Notes: generated by a model from the letters alone, not told the origin. Positions 43,027-53,061 are shown, counted from the first letter of the stretch. The stretch: DNA of 64,000 nt from Yersinia nurmii (GCF_001112925.1 NZ_CPYD01000004.1:279605-343604), one strand, 5' to 3'. Translations and numbers: made by a program.

Positions 43027-43236
43027 GCATTACTCCGTTGACTTGTGAAGCATTGGTGTTGTTAAAACTGCGGATAATTAACCCTAGAGCAAAATGTCAC
43101 TGAGTGATGAGTTTTACTCTGAAATTGTGTCATCCAAATTAACCGCATGCGAATGTAGAAACGATAGCTGTGTCATAGGTTATCGGCGCAAAACTGAAAT
43201 AAATCAGTCTTAAGCGATATTTTTAGCGTCGGGCGT

Positions 43237-44106
43237 TTATTCAATCAGGCCCTGTAAAGACGCGCCTTTATCAAAGCGCGATTCTTTCAACGCTTCTTTG
43301 ACCCGCTTCAAGTTATCCCTGAATTTGTCGCCGCGGCGTAAAGTAAATCCGGTTGCCAGTACGTCAATCAGCGTCAGTTGAGCAATTCGTGACACCATCG
43401 GCATATAAACATCGGTATCTTCCGGGACGTCCAGCAGCAATGGCAGCGTTGCCTCGTGTGCCAGCGGCGTGTCTCGCGAGGTAATGGCAATAACGGTCGC
43501 ATCGTTCTCGCGTGCCAAGCGGGCCATTTCTACCAAGTTCTTGGTACGGCCAGTGTGGGAGATCAGCACCACGACGTCACCTTCACCGGAGTTCATGCAA
43601 CTCATGCGCTGCATGACGATATCATCGAAATAAATGACCGGGATATTGAAGCGGAAAAATTTATTCATTGCATCATGGGCGACGGCGGCGGAAGCGCCCA
43701 GGCCAAAGAAGGAAATTTTCTTGGCTTGAGTCAGTAAGTCCACCGCCCGATTTATCGCTGCAATATCCAGATTGGTTTTCACCATATCTAGACTGGCCAT
43801 CGTCGATTCGAAAATCTTACCTGTATAGGCAGCAACACTATCATCTTCTTCGACGTTACGGTTCACATAAGGTGTGCCATTTGCCAGACTTTGGGCTAAA
43901 TGCAGTTTAAAATCAGGGAAGCCTTTGGTATCCAGACGGCGACAGAAACGATTAACCGTTGGTTCGCTAACGTTGGCCATTTTCGCCAGCGTGGCGATAC
44001 TAGAGTGAATGGCAGTTTGTGGGGAGGCAAGGATCACCTCGGCGACTTTCCTTTCAGATTTGCTCAGGAGGTCCAGATTATTTTGGATCTTTTCCAGCGT
44101 ATTCAT
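43237..44106 (-). CDS. hexR: HexR, RpiR-family repressor of central carbon genes
   Basis: 289 residues: N-terminal helix-turn-helix (KMANVSEPTVNRFCRRL) and a C-terminal SIS sugar-phosphate domain (FFGLGASAAVAHDA, LISHTGRTKNLVE). In gamma-proteobacteria HexR senses KDPG and represses zwf, eda and other genes. ATG 44106 matches the family start MNTLEKIQ; an in-frame ATG at 44142 lacks a ribosome site. A HexR box is present 5' of zwf, divergently transcribed. Confidence 0.95.
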   Translation of the reverse strand: MNTLEKIQNNLDLLSKSERKVAEVILASPQTAIHSSIATLAKMANVSEPTVNRFCRRLDTKGFPDFKLHLAQSLANGTPYVNRNVEEDDSVAAYTGKIFESTMASLDMVKTNLDIAAINRAVDLLTQAKKISFFGLGASAAVAHDAMNKFFRFNIPVIYFDDIVMQRMSCMNSGEGDVVVLISHTGRTKNLVEMARLARENDATVIAITSRDTPLAHEATLPLLLDVPEDTDVYMPMVSRIAQLTLIDVLATGFTLRRGDKFRDNLKRVKEALKESRFDKGASLQGLIE

Positions 44107-44458
44107 ATAACGAGAGTCACCCATGGGTTTTGTCGATTTCATTCAAAGGAGAAATCTATGCCGGTTTAATGGAAATATACTACGAGCCGGGACCCGTTGG
44201 CAGAGGCATTGATGAGGAAGCAGCCCTTTTTCATCAGAATATGACCTGTGTCTAATTTTCAGAATGGTAAAAGACGATCAAAAAAGTCATAAAATTACAT
44301 TTTCATCTGACGCCGCCTTATTTGACGGGGCTTAGCGCCTGACAGGATGTTTTGTAACCGTTTTTATCGCCTTTTTATCCGGGTTTACTGGCTATAGTCA
44401 AAGAGAGTACATTATAGATGTAAGAAAATTACAAATATCCTGCAACGAGGAGAAACAC
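44107..44458. other. Divergent hexR-zwf promoter region
   Basis: 352 bases between divergent hexR and zwf. It holds the HexR box at 44419-44433 near zwf and a possible weaker half-site (AAAATTACA) around 44290. The rest is leader with no gene I can support. Confidence 0.6.
44419..44433. promoter_or_regulatory. HexR operator of zwf
   Basis: TGTAAGAAAATTACA fits the HexR consensus TGTAA-N5-TTACA exactly at both arms. It lies 25 bases before the zwf start. Confidence 0.85.
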
Positions 44459-45934
44459 ATGGCGGTAACTAATACAGCCCAGGCATGCGACCTGGTTATT
44501 TTCGGCGCTAAAGGTGATCTGGCACGCCGAAAGCTGCTGCCTTCCCTTTACCAGTTAGAGAAAGCGGGTCATATCCATCCTGATACACGCATTATCGGTG
44601 TAGGTCGGGCTGACTGGGATAAAGACGCGTATATCAGCGTGGTGAAGGAAGCCCTCGACACCTTCATGAAAGAAAAGCTGGATGACGAACTTTGGCAGAA
44701 GCTCAGCAGCCGACTGGATTTCTGTAATCTGGATGTCAACGACAGCAAGCACTTTGCTAAATTGGGCAAAATGCTCGATCAAAAAAACCGCACTACCATT
44801 AACTACTTTGCCATGCCGCCAAGTACTTTCGGTGCCATTTGCAAAGGTTTAGGCGAAGCCAAGCTGAATAAAGAACCGGCGCGCGTAGTGATGGAAAAAC
44901 CTTTGGGAACCGATTTGGCGTCCTCACGGGTCATTAATGATCAGGTTGCTGAATACTTTAACGAGTGTCAGGTTTACCGTATCGACCACTATTTAGGTAA
45001 AGAAACGGTTCTAAACCTGTTGGCGCTGCGTTTTGCCAACTCACTGTTTGCTTCCAACTGGGATAACCGCACTATCGATCACGTGCAGATTACCGTTGCG
45101 GAAGAAGTGGGTATCGAAGGCCGTTGGGGTTACTTCGATCAGGCTGGTCAGATGCGAGATATGATTCAAAACCATTTGCTGCAAATTTTGACCATGATCG
45201 CTATGTCGCCACCGGCAGATTTGACCACCGACCGTATTCGCGATGAAAAAGTGAAAGTGCTGCGTTCACTGCGCCGTATCGATCAGACCAACGTGCGTGA
45301 GACCACGGTTCGCGGTCAGTACACCGCCGGTTTCGTTCAGGGTCATAAAGTACCGGGCTATCTGGAAGAGGAAGGGGCGAATAAGAGTAGTAATACCGAA
45401 ACCTTCGTGTCTATCCGCGTGGATATTGATGACTGGCGTTGGGCCGGCGTGCCGTTCTACCTGCGTACCGGTAAACGTTTGCCGACCAAATGTTCGGAAG
45501 TAGTGGTGTACTTTAAAAACCCCGCGCTGAACCTGTTCCGCGAATCTTACCAACAGTTGCCGCAGAACAAGCTGACCATTCGTTTACAGCCGGACGAAGG
45601 CATTGAGATTCAGGTGTTGAATAAAGTGCCGGGTCTGGATCATAAGCACCGCTTGCAAACGACTAAGCTGGACTTGAGTTTCTCCGAGACTTTCAACGAA
45701 GAGCATATCGCTGATGCCTATGAACGTTTGTTGCTGGAAACCATGCGCGGTATTCAGGCGTTGTTTGTGCGTCGTGATGAAGTGGAAGAAGCTTGGAAAT
45801 GGGTTGATTCCATCATGGAAGCTTGGGCGGCGGATAATGAAGCGCCGAAGCCTTACCAATCCGGTACTTGGGGGCCTGTCGCCTCAGTAGCCATGATTAC
45901 TCGCGATGGTCGTTCATGGAACGAATTCGAGTAA
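44459..45934 (+). CDS. zwf: Glucose-6-phosphate 1-dehydrogenase
   Basis: 491 residues. Oxidises glucose-6-phosphate with NADP, first step of the oxidative pentose phosphate and Entner-Doudoroff routes. Coenzyme motif FGAKGDLARRKLLP near the start and active-site YRIDHYLGKE. GAGGAG ribosome site before ATG 44459. Controlled by HexR through the box at 44419. In many enterobacteria edd lies between zwf and eda; here eda follows without edd. Confidence 0.98.
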   Translation: MAVTNTAQACDLVIFGAKGDLARRKLLPSLYQLEKAGHIHPDTRIIGVGRADWDKDAYISVVKEALDTFMKEKLDDELWQKLSSRLDFCNLDVNDSKHFAKLGKMLDQKNRTTINYFAMPPSTFGAICKGLGEAKLNKEPARVVMEKPLGTDLASSRVINDQVAEYFNECQVYRIDHYLGKETVLNLLALRFANSLFASNWDNRTIDHVQITVAEEVGIEGRWGYFDQAGQMRDMIQNHLLQILTMIAMSPPADLTTDRIRDEKVKVLRSLRRIDQTNVRETTVRGQYTAGFVQGHKVPGYLEEEGANKSSNTETFVSIRVDIDDWRWAGVPFYLRTGKRLPTKCSEVVVYFKNPALNLFRESYQQLPQNKLTIRLQPDEGIEIQVLNKVPGLDHKHRLQTTKLDLSFSETFNEEHIADAYERLLLETMRGIQALFVRRDEVEEAWKWVDSIMEAWAADNEAPKPYQSGTWGPVASVAMITRDGRSWNEFE

Positions 45935-45963
45935 TCGCTTAACAGCATAACTATCAGTAACCT

Positions 45964-46013
45964 CACTACCCCGGTGCCACAGGCACCGCCGGCCGCTGAC
46001 CGGCGGGGTAGTG
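45964..46013. repeat. Three-way-junction inverted repeat between zwf and eda
   Basis: Outer arms CACTACCCCG (45964-45973) and CGGGGTAGTG (46004-46013) enclose two smaller hairpins, GGTGCC-ACA-GGCACC (45973-45987) and GCCGG-CCGCTGA-CCGGC (45988-46004), so the RNA can fold into a three-armed structure (the outer and inner stems share two bases). No T-run follows. Confidence 0.75.
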
Positions 46014-46252
46014 CATCCATCAGGGAATGCCTGGATGAACTCACGGACGGAGCACCTGCGCGATTATAAGGGCCATTCAAAGGCTTAGTTCTGATTTTGT
46101 TTCATGGTAGGCAGTATTGAAGAGGCGGGTCACTTTCCGTGGGTCTTCGGCTGGGTGCCATTTTTTAACCGATGCCTTGACGGCAACCAACATAGCCCTG
46201 AATGGATAGGCATCAAGCCTACAGCAGACGGCATAAGTGGAGATAACGACCG

Positions 46253-46894
46253 ATGAAAAGCTGGAAAACGAGCGCAGAACAGATTATGACCGCAGGTCCG
46301 GTGGTCCCGGTGATTGTCATCAATAAACTTGAACAGGCGGTGCCTTTGGCTAAAGCGTTGGTTGCCGGTGGTGTGCGCGTACTGGAGGTGACTTTACGTA
46401 CCCCATGTGCAGTTGAAGCGATTCGCGCCATTGCGCGGGAAGTACCTGAAGCGATTATTGGCGCCGGTACCGTGCTGAATCCTGAGCAATTGGCAGCCGT
46501 GACCGAAGCGGGCGCCCAGTTTGCTATTAGCCCTGGCTTAACCGCCGATCTGTTGCAGGCGGCCACCGCAGGTACGATTCCATTGATTCCAGGTATTAGT
46601 ACTGTTTCAGAATTGATGCTAGGCATGAGTTACGGTCTGAAAGAGTTCAAATTCTTCCCAGCGGAAGCCAACGGTGGCGTGAAGGCGCTACAGGCTATCG
46701 GCGGCCCGTTCTCTCAGGTTCGCTTCTGCCCAACCGGTGGTATCACGCCAAATAATTACCGTGATTATTTAGCGCTGAAGAGTGTCTTATGTATCGGCGG
46801 CTCTTGGTTAGTTCCGGCCGATGCGCTGGAAACAGGTGATTATGCTCGCATAACCGAGCTGGCGAAACAGGCCGTAGAAGGCGCAGCGGCATAA
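46253..46894 (+). CDS. eda: KDPG/KHG aldolase Eda
   Basis: 213 residues, trimeric class I aldolase that splits 2-keto-3-deoxy-6-phosphogluconate into pyruvate and glyceraldehyde-3-phosphate. Schiff-base Lys in KEFKFFPAE and catalytic Glu in LEVTLRTP. Start ATG after GGAGATAACGACCG. It stands 318 bases after zwf, with no edd gene in the window, so its likely substrate source is elsewhere in the genome (edd or the KDG route from pectin and hexuronates). Confidence 0.96.
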   Translation: MKSWKTSAEQIMTAGPVVPVIVINKLEQAVPLAKALVAGGVRVLEVTLRTPCAVEAIRAIAREVPEAIIGAGTVLNPEQLAAVTEAGAQFAISPGLTADLLQAATAGTIPLIPGISTVSELMLGMSYGLKEFKFFPAEANGGVKALQAIGGPFSQVRFCPTGGITPNNYRDYLALKSVLCIGGSWLVPADALETGDYARITELAKQAVEGAAA

Positions 46895-46946
46895 GCTGTC
46901 TAAGCCCCTGAACCGGCGAGATAATTTCTGCTTTTTGCTAGAATCG

Positions 46947-46972
46947 AAAACCCCCATAATTTGGGGGTTTTG
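46947..46972 (+). terminator. Rho-independent terminator of eda
   Basis: AAAACCCCC-ATAATT-TGGGGG with TTTTGTATTTTTG following; a strong stem of CCCCC/GGGGG flanked by A/T pairs. Confidence 0.9.
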
Positions 46973-47159
46973 TATTTTTGAAATAACTAAATTACTCTTT
47001 TTTAAACTTTTTTCTCTCTAATTTTTTCAAATTGGCGGTTTGCTTTCTATTTTTGCCTATGGTACAAATAGCTCAGTTAATTATTCTAATTTGATGAGGA
47101 TTTGAGGCAAATCGCACTCGGTTTCACGAAATATGTGCGGCTAAAAAAGAGAAAACATT

Positions 47160-47258
47160 ATGATTAAAACTAACGGAATTACTCTCAAAACTTCTACCTG
47201 CCAACTCTTCCTGTCTGCCATTCTGGCCAGTGAGCATCACTGGTGCAGCGAGCTTTAG
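47160..47258 (+). CDS. 32-residue leader peptide upstream of mdtJI, MdtU-like
   Basis: ATG 47160 opens a 32-codon frame ending TAG: it begins MIKTNGITLKTSTCQLF and ends WCSEL. Position and size agree with MdtU, a short upstream ORF reported in E. coli whose translation couples spermidine level to mdtJI expression. I recognise it by context, not by sequence comparison. The ribosome site (AAGAG about 8 bases upstream) is weak. Transcription and translation are not shown by sequence alone. Confidence 0.55.
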   Translation: MIKTNGITLKTSTCQLFLSAILASEHHWCSEL

Positions 47259-47446
47259 CGTCACTCTCCCTTAACCGGCGCGGCATTTAACTCCGCATAA
47301 TCCGGGCATAGCATTTTTTATACGCCAAGTGAGTATCTATTTCTTACGGCCTGTACACGTCTGCGATCTGTGATTTCAGCTTGTGCATGAGGATAACCGT
47401 AACAAATAGACCTTAGCGTGCGTTTTCGCGTGTTAGGAGAGATTTT

Positions 47447-47881
47447 ATGATTTATTGGATTTTTTTAGGCTTAGCTATTGTTGCAGAAATTATTGGTACC
47501 CTTTCAATGAAATACGCCAGCGTCAGCGGCGAATTAACCGGCCATTTGGTGATGTATGTGATGATCACGGGTTCGTACATTTTATTGGCGATGGCGATTA
47601 AGAAAGTGGCACTGGGTGTGGCTTACGCGCTGTGGGAAGGGATCGGGATTCTGATTATTACCCTGTTTAGCGTGCTGTGGTTTGGTGAAACGCTGTCTCC
47701 GTTGAAAATCGCCGGTTTGGTGACCTTGGTCGGGGGAATTATGCTGGTTAAATCCGGTACCCGTAAGCCAAAAAAATCGGGTCAGGGCGGTGGTATCAAG
47801 CTCCCCGGAGCGCTAAAAGCCAAAGTCACTGGCCAGCCGACATTAACGGTTAAGTCAGGTGGGGATCATGCAACAGCTTGA
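47447..47881 (+). CDS. mdtJ: Spermidine export protein MdtJ
   Basis: 144 residues, small multidrug resistance family, four helices in the first 105 residues ([21 protein letters not shown] with the key Glu; [10 protein letters not shown]). The last 40 residues are a polar tail, longer than in E. coli MdtJ (121). AGGAGAG ribosome site. Forms a heteromer with MdtI; the two genes overlap by 14 bases. Confidence 0.95.
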   Translation: MIYWIFLGLAIVAEIIGTLSMKYASVSGELTGHLVMYVMITGSYILLAMAIKKVALGVAYALWEGIGILIITLFSVLWFGETLSPLKIAGLVTLVGGIMLVKSGTRKPKKSGQGGGIKLPGALKAKVTGQPTLTVKSGGDHATA

Positions 47882-48197
47882 GTTTTACCACATTGGCTTT
47901 TTGATTCTGGCGGTGATTTTAGAAATTCTTGCTAACATTCTGTTGAAAATGTCAGACGGCTTCCGTCGGGTTTGGTTAGGGATTCTCTCCCTGCTGTCGG
48001 TGCTCGGGGCGTTCAGCGCTTTAGCGCAGGCGGTAAAAGGTATCGATCTTTCGGTGGCTTACGCGTTATGGGGCGGTTTTGGTATTGCCGCTACCGTCGC
48101 GGCCGGTTGGATTTTGTTTAACCAGCGATTGAATTATAAAGGCTGGATTGGTCTGATTCTGCTGCTGGCTGGTATGGTGATGATTAAAATGGCGTAA
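47868..48197 (+). CDS. mdtI: Spermidine export protein MdtI
   Basis: 109 residues, SMR family with four helices ([17 protein letters not shown] contains the conserved Glu). Matches E. coli MdtI. ATG 47868 is the conserved start and lies inside the end of mdtJ; GGGGATC precedes it. A terminator follows. Confidence 0.95.
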   Translation: MQQLEFYHIGFLILAVILEILANILLKMSDGFRRVWLGILSLLSVLGAFSALAQAVKGIDLSVAYALWGGFGIAATVAAGWILFNQRLNYKGWIGLILLLAGMVMIKMA

Positions 48198-48261
48198 CAC
48201 CGAGAAACTCATTGATTCAGAGATAAACTACAAAAAAGTCACATAGAAATGACATAAAAAC

Positions 48262-48296
48262 AAAAGGGTAGCCGGTGAATGCGGGCTACCCTTTTT
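48262..48296. terminator. Bidirectional terminator between mdtI and yoaB
   Basis: AAAAGGGTAGCC pairs with GGCTACCCTTTTT across a short loop, with T-runs on both strands. Confidence 0.93.
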
Positions 48297-48301
48297 ACGA
48301 T

Positions 48302-48646
48302 TTAACGCGCGGCGATAATTTTAATTTCAACTTTATACTGAGGATTCATCAACTTAGCCTGCACGGTGCAGCGTACCGGTGCGCTGCCGTCAACCACCCA
48401 AGCATCCCAGGCGGCGTTCATACCGGCAAAATCTGCGGCGTCGGCCAGAAAAATGGTTGCATCGAGGATTTTGCTCTTGCTTGAACCCAGATGATTCAGC
48501 AGCATATCGATAGCGGCCAGCGTATTGGCCGTTTGCGCGGTAATGTCAGCGTCCAGATTTTCCGGCACGCCGGTGTAATAAATAGTGTCGTTATGCACCA
48601 CCGCATCTGACCAGCGTTTTTCTGGGTTAATTCGTTCAATGCTCAT
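48302..48646 (-). CDS. yoaB: RidA-family protein YoaB
   Basis: 114 residues, RidA/YjgF fold. The conserved Arg is in PVRCTVQAKLMNP and the late KVEIKIIA is typical. RidA proteins deaminate enamines; whether YoaB does so is not established. GAGGAG lies 6 bases before ATG 48646; an in-frame GTG at 48652 overlaps that site. Confidence 0.93.
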   Translation of the reverse strand: MSIERINPEKRWSDAVVHNDTIYYTGVPENLDADITAQTANTLAAIDMLLNHLGSSKSKILDATIFLADAADFAGMNAAWDAWVVDGSAPVRCTVQAKLMNPQYKVEIKIIAAR

Positions 48647-48779
48647 TCTCACTCCTCTGTGTGAATATCATTATCTGCTATCTCTATAAGGGTAACATAA
48701 GTGATCGCGATAATGTGTGTGGTGCCTCAGCCTCATGCTTGGCATAATCAGCGCTGATTTGATTCGGTAGAGAGAAAGT

Positions 48780-50684
48780 GTGACAGACGATTTTGCAATA
48801 GACGGCGCTTTAGCGCAGGCGATAACCGGTTTTAACCCACGAGAGTCACAGCGTCAGATGGCGCAGGCGATCGGCGAAGCCATTACGGCCAAACAACAAT
48901 TGGTGGTGGAAGCCGGTACCGGTACTGGCAAAACCTATGCTTATCTGGCACCGGCGCTGCGTGCAGACTGCAAAGTCATCATTTCTACTGGTTCTAAAGC
49001 CTTGCAGGATCAGCTGTATTCTCGCGATCTGCCTACGGTCGCCACAGCGTTGAAATATAAAGGCAAACTGGCGTTGCTGAAAGGACGCTCCAACTATTTG
49101 TGTCTGGAACGGTTGGAACAGCAAACTCTGGCTGGCGGTGAGCTGGCGGGAGAAACGCTGGTGGATTTAGTCCATTTGCGCGGCTGGTCATCGCAAACGG
49201 TAGACGGAGATATCAGCACCTGCGGCGATGTGGCGGAAGACAGTTTCGTCTGGCCGTTAGTCACGAGTACCAATGATAACTGTCTGGGCAGTGATTGCCC
49301 GGCTTATCAGGACTGCTTTGTGGTGAAAGCGCGCCGCCGCGCGATGGATGCGGATGTGGTGGTGGTTAACCATCACTTATTCCTGGCGGATATGGTGGTG
49401 AAAGAAAGCGGTTTTGCCGAGCTGATCCCCAGCGCTGACGTAATGATTTTCGATGAGGCCCATCAGATTCCTGATATCGCCAGCCAGTATTTCGGCCAGC
49501 AGCTCACTAGCCGCCAGTTGATGGACTTGGCTAAAGATATCACCATTGCCTATCGCACCGAGGTGCGAGATTCGGTACAGCTACAAAAAAGCGCCGACCG
49601 ACTAAGCCAAAGTGCGCAGGATTTCCGATTGGTGCTTGGCGATCCTGGATTCCGTGGCAATCTGCGAGACGTGCTCCAGCAACCGGCGATCCAGCGGGCT
49701 TTGCTGCTGTTAGACGATGCTTTAGAGCTGTGCTATGACGTGATGAAGCTGTCGCTAGGTCGCTCCGCCATGCTGGATGCGGCCTTCGAGCGAGCCACGT
49801 TGTATCGCAACCGTTTGAAACGACTGAAAGAAGTTACCACTCCGGGTTATAGCTATTGGTATGAATGTAATGCGCGTCATTTCGTGCTGGCTCTCACGCC
49901 CCTGTCGGTTTCCGATCGTTTCCGCGAGTTAATAGAAGAAAAAGCCGGTACCTGGATTTTCACTTCGGCCACCTTATCGGTGAACGATCAGCTCGGGCAT
50001 TTTACTCAACGTCTCGGTTTAACCGATGCCAAAACCCTACTGCTACCCAGCCCGTTTGACTACGCCAATCAGGCATTGTTGTGCGTACCGCGAAATTTGC
50101 CCAATGCCAATGAGCCGGGTGGGGCACGTAAATTGGCGCAAATGCTTAAACCCTTGATTGATGCTAATCAGGGGCGCTGTTTTTTCCTCTGTACTTCTCA
50201 TCAGATGATGCGTGGTCTAGCGGAAGAGTTTCGCGCCAGCATGACGTTGCCAGTGCTGGTACAGGGGGAAACCAGTAAAGGCCAGTTATTGGCCCAGTTT
50301 GTTGCTGCCGGTAATGCGTTACTGGTTGCAACCAGCAGTTTCTGGGAAGGGGTAGACGTGCGCGGCGATGCGCTCTCCTGCGTGATTATCGACAAATTGC
50401 CCTTTACTTCACCGGACGATCCGCTATTGAAAGCGCGGATTGAAGACTGCCGTTTGCGCGGCGGTGATCCATTCAACGACGTGCAGTTACCCGATGCGGT
50501 GATTACTCTGAAACAGGGCGTTGGGCGTTTGATTAGGGATATTGACGATCGCGGCGTGTTGGTGATCTGTGATAACCGTCTGGTGATGCGGCCTTATGGC
50601 GCGGTATTCCTCAATAGCCTGCCGCCCACGCCGCGTACACGTGATTTAACCAAAGCCATCGCTTTCCTGAAACGGCAGGAGTGA
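48780..50684 (+). CDS. yoaA: DNA helicase YoaA (DinG/XPD-like)
   Basis: 634 residues, superfamily 2 helicase with an iron-sulfur cluster. Walker A EAGTGTGKT, the Fe-S cysteines in DISTCGD, DNCLGSDCPAYQDC, DEAH box IFDEAHQ and the late QGVGRLIRDIDD. In E. coli YoaA partners with the polymerase III chi subunit (HolC) in repair of replication-blocking lesions. GTG start at 48780 after AGAGAAA. tsaB follows. Confidence 0.95.
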   Translation: MTDDFAIDGALAQAITGFNPRESQRQMAQAIGEAITAKQQLVVEAGTGTGKTYAYLAPALRADCKVIISTGSKALQDQLYSRDLPTVATALKYKGKLALLKGRSNYLCLERLEQQTLAGGELAGETLVDLVHLRGWSSQTVDGDISTCGDVAEDSFVWPLVTSTNDNCLGSDCPAYQDCFVVKARRRAMDADVVVVNHHLFLADMVVKESGFAELIPSADVMIFDEAHQIPDIASQYFGQQLTSRQLMDLAKDITIAYRTEVRDSVQLQKSADRLSQSAQDFRLVLGDPGFRGNLRDVLQQPAIQRALLLLDDALELCYDVMKLSLGRSAMLDAAFERATLYRNRLKRLKEVTTPGYSYWYECNARHFVLALTPLSVSDRFRELIEEKAGTWIFTSATLSVNDQLGHFTQRLGLTDAKTLLLPSPFDYANQALLCVPRNLPNANEPGGARKLAQMLKPLIDANQGRCFFLCTSHQMMRGLAEEFRASMTLPVLVQGETSKGQLLAQFVAAGNALLVATSSFWEGVDVRGDALSCVIIDKLPFTSPDDPLLKARIEDCRLRGGDPFNDVQLPDAVITLKQGVGRLIRDIDDRGVLVICDNRLVMRPYGAVFLNSLPPTPRTRDLTKAIAFLKRQE

Positions 50685-50759
50685 GGGTAAAGCCTTGTGG
50701 GGTGTGGTATTATGCGCGCCCTGTGTTGAATATAGATTCTTTTTCCTGCCGAGGTTGGC

Positions 50760-51458
50760 ATGTCCACGCGAATTTTAGCGATCGATACCGCAACAGAAGC
50801 CTGTTCTGTTGCACTCTGGAACGACGGCGCGATCCACGCCCATTTTGAACTTTGTGCCAGAGAACACACTCAGCGAATTCTTCCGCTGGTGCAGCAAGTT
50901 TTAACCGAATCCAATGTAGCGTTAACTCAGTTGGACGCGCTCGCCTTTGGGCGCGGGCCGGGCAGTTTTACCGGTGTGCGTATTGGCATCGGTATCGGGC
51001 AAGGATTGGCGTTGGGTGCCAATCTGCCGATGATTGGCGTTTCCACGCTGCAAACCATGGCGCAAGGTGCATTTCGTTTAATCGGGGCAACTCGCGTATT
51101 AGCGGCAATTGATGCGCGTATGGGCGAAGTGTATTGGGGGCAGTTTGAACGCCAGACTGACGGTAGCTGGTTAGGCGAAGAAACTGAAGCGGTTCTGACA
51201 CCGGTGCAAGTACAAGAGATGACACAGGATTTGAGTGGCGATTGGGCTTTTGTCGGCACCGGTTGGCAGACTTATCCCGATCTGGTCGCGGGCAGTACGG
51301 CTACATTGACTGATGGGCAAATGTTGTTGCCGCAGGCGGAAGATATGCTGCCTCTGGCTATTCAACAGTGGAACAACGGTGCGGCTTTACCGGTTGAACA
51401 GGCTGAACCGGTTTACCTGCGTAATGAAGTGACTTGGAAAAAGTTACCCGGACGATAA
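50760..51458 (+). CDS. tsaB: tRNA threonylcarbamoyladenosine protein TsaB
   Basis: 232 residues, ASKHA-fold scaffold protein needed with TsaC, TsaD and TsaE for t6A at position 37 of tRNAs. Start [19 protein letters not shown] and the [15 protein letters not shown] block are the marks of TsaB. GAGG ribosome site; a promoter (TATTAT at about 50709) can be seen between yoaA and tsaB. Confidence 0.96.
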   Translation: MSTRILAIDTATEACSVALWNDGAIHAHFELCAREHTQRILPLVQQVLTESNVALTQLDALAFGRGPGSFTGVRIGIGIGQGLALGANLPMIGVSTLQTMAQGAFRLIGATRVLAAIDARMGEVYWGQFERQTDGSWLGEETEAVLTPVQVQEMTQDLSGDWAFVGTGWQTYPDLVAGSTATLTDGQMLLPQAEDMLPLAIQQWNNGAALPVEQAEPVYLRNEVTWKKLPGR

Positions 51459-51523
51459 AATATGGCAACTTGTCTCTGAATTACTGGTCTTAAAGTTAAA
51501 GATTCATTAAGGAGATAACGGCG

Positions 51524-52105
51524 ATGACACCCAGTGAATTAAGGCGTAAATGGCTTTTCGGGCTAGTAGGACTGAGTGCCTTACTATTGACTGGCTGCGT
51601 AACTATTCCTGATGCTATAAAAGGCACCACGGCTACGCCACAGCAAAACCTTAACGCGGTACGTAATGCACCGCAGGTTTTTGCTGGTCAGGAGGCACGT
51701 TTTGGCGGCACGGTAGTCAATGTGGTTAACGAAAAACAGCGCACTCGTCTGGAGATTGCCAGCGTGCCGCTGGATTCAGGCGCCCGACCTATTCTCGGTG
51801 AACCTTCTCAAGGGCGAGTGATCGCCTATGTGGATGGTTTTCTCGATCCGGTAGATTTCCGAGGCCATCTAGTAACAGTCGTCGGGCCAATTGTCGGCAG
51901 CGAGGCAAGCAAAATAGGCATGACGCCCTATAACTTCGTGGTAATTAACGCCACCGGTTACAAACGCTGGAATATTACCCAGCAGGTGATGATGCCGCCT
52001 GCGCCAATGGGGCCTTGGGGCTTCCGCGGTCATCCGGGATGGGGGCCAGGCTGGGGGTGGTATGATACCGGGCCAGCGCAAATTCAGACTATCGTAACCG
52101 AATAG
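51524..52105 (+). CDS. yeaY: Slp-family outer-membrane lipoprotein (YeaY)
   Basis: 193 residues with a lipoprotein signal ending ALLLTGC at about residues 19-25. Slp/YeaY domain ([15 protein letters not shown] and onward), then a Gly/Pro/Trp-rich tail ([12 protein letters not shown]). Slp proteins anchor in the outer membrane; function unclear. AAGGAG ribosome site. A terminator follows. Confidence 0.92.
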   Translation: MTPSELRRKWLFGLVGLSALLLTGCVTIPDAIKGTTATPQQNLNAVRNAPQVFAGQEARFGGTVVNVVNEKQRTRLEIASVPLDSGARPILGEPSQGRVIAYVDGFLDPVDFRGHLVTVVGPIVGSEASKIGMTPYNFVVINATGYKRWNITQQVMMPPAPMGPWGFRGHPGWGPGWGWYDTGPAQIQTIVTE

Positions 52106-52150
52106 CGTTGCTGAAACGGTACGCCGTTGCCAATAAAATAATATAGAGAA

Positions 52151-52178
52151 GGGTGTTGAGCGATCGACACCCTTTTTT
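52151..52178 (+). terminator. Rho-independent terminator of yeaY
   Basis: GGGTGT and ACACCC pair, extended inward by TGAGCGATCGA pairing, followed by six T. Confidence 0.9.
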
Positions 52179-52308
52179 ATTGTTTTAATTCGACAGTCAG
52201 GGCGCTAAATCATCTTCTGCTCGGGTCATCTAGCCCGTTACTGGCCGATACATTTGACCGTAATCTCGCGAGAATTAACGCTATTAGGCTCAAAAAAATG
52301 ACAATAAA

Positions 52309-52821
52309 TCAGGGGAGATGGCGCACCATTGCCACCCGCTCAGTCATGCCACTTGCTACTTCATCCGTCAGGATTTTCGCCAACCACGGCGGTGTATTAC
52401 GTGAATTCAGGCGAATAAAACCAAATTTGGCATAGAGCGCGACGCTGGGAGCAAAACGGCTAAAAGTCGTCAGATACAACGCGGTAGCGCCGCGATTTCG
52501 CAGGTGGTCAATTACCGCTGCCAATAATTGGCTGCCAATACCTTGTCCACCGTGCTGAGGTAAAACATCAATTTCCCCCAGTAAAGCCTTCTGCTCCAAC
52601 CAGTACACCAAAGCGAAACCTACGGGAATTCCGCGGCTATCTTTCGCTACCCACAGGCGTTTTTCTCTCTGCGCTACCACAAATTCAATCAGTGGCAGCG
52701 TTTCTGTTTTTAGATCATCAGGCAACAAGTGCGCAGGGAAAAGTTTGGCTGCTTGTTGCTCAATGCTTGCCAAAAACGGTAGATGTTGCTTTTTAGCAAA
52801 CTCAATCCGATATTCGGTCAT
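52309..52821 (-). CDS. GNAT-family N-acetyltransferase
   Basis: 170 residues, one GNAT domain. The acetyl-CoA loop is GQGIGSQLL (QHGGQGIGSQLLAAV), preceded by EIDVLP, and the late FSRFAPSVALYAKFGF holds the conserved helix and Tyr. Substrate unknown. ATG 52821 fits better than an in-frame GTG at 52830. It is convergent with yeaY and divergent from fadD. Confidence 0.8.
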   Translation of the reverse strand: MTEYRIEFAKKQHLPFLASIEQQAAKLFPAHLLPDDLKTETLPLIEFVVAQREKRLWVAKDSRGIPVGFALVYWLEQKALLGEIDVLPQHGGQGIGSQLLAAVIDHLRNRGATALYLTTFSRFAPSVALYAKFGFIRLNSRNTPPWLAKILTDEVASGMTERVAMVRHLP

Positions 52822-53061
52822 GGTATTCACTCGTTAACATTAGGGTGACAGCTTAACCGCCAATGAAGAGTTGTATAAGGTTCATTCGCTAAATGAGTAA
52901 AAATTATGGGTATTCTTCAACCGATTTGTTGAAATTATCACCGGATAATCATTCCCGCCTCAGCTTTAGATTATAAACAGACTAAAACGATGTATAATCA
53001 ATGAGTTACAATTATCATAATCATGAATCTATGTAACATATTGATTTACATTATATTAATG

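Larger units (their letters stand above)
46895..47446. other. eda-mdtJ intergenic region with terminator and leader ORF
   Basis: About 550 bases. After the eda terminator the DNA is AT-rich, then a 32-codon leader ORF (47160-47258) precedes mdtJ by 188 bases, and a further stretch of leader runs to the mdtJ ribosome site. A promoter is expected around 47040-47150 (AT-rich, TATGGTACAAATAG), but I cannot place it firmly. Confidence 0.55.
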
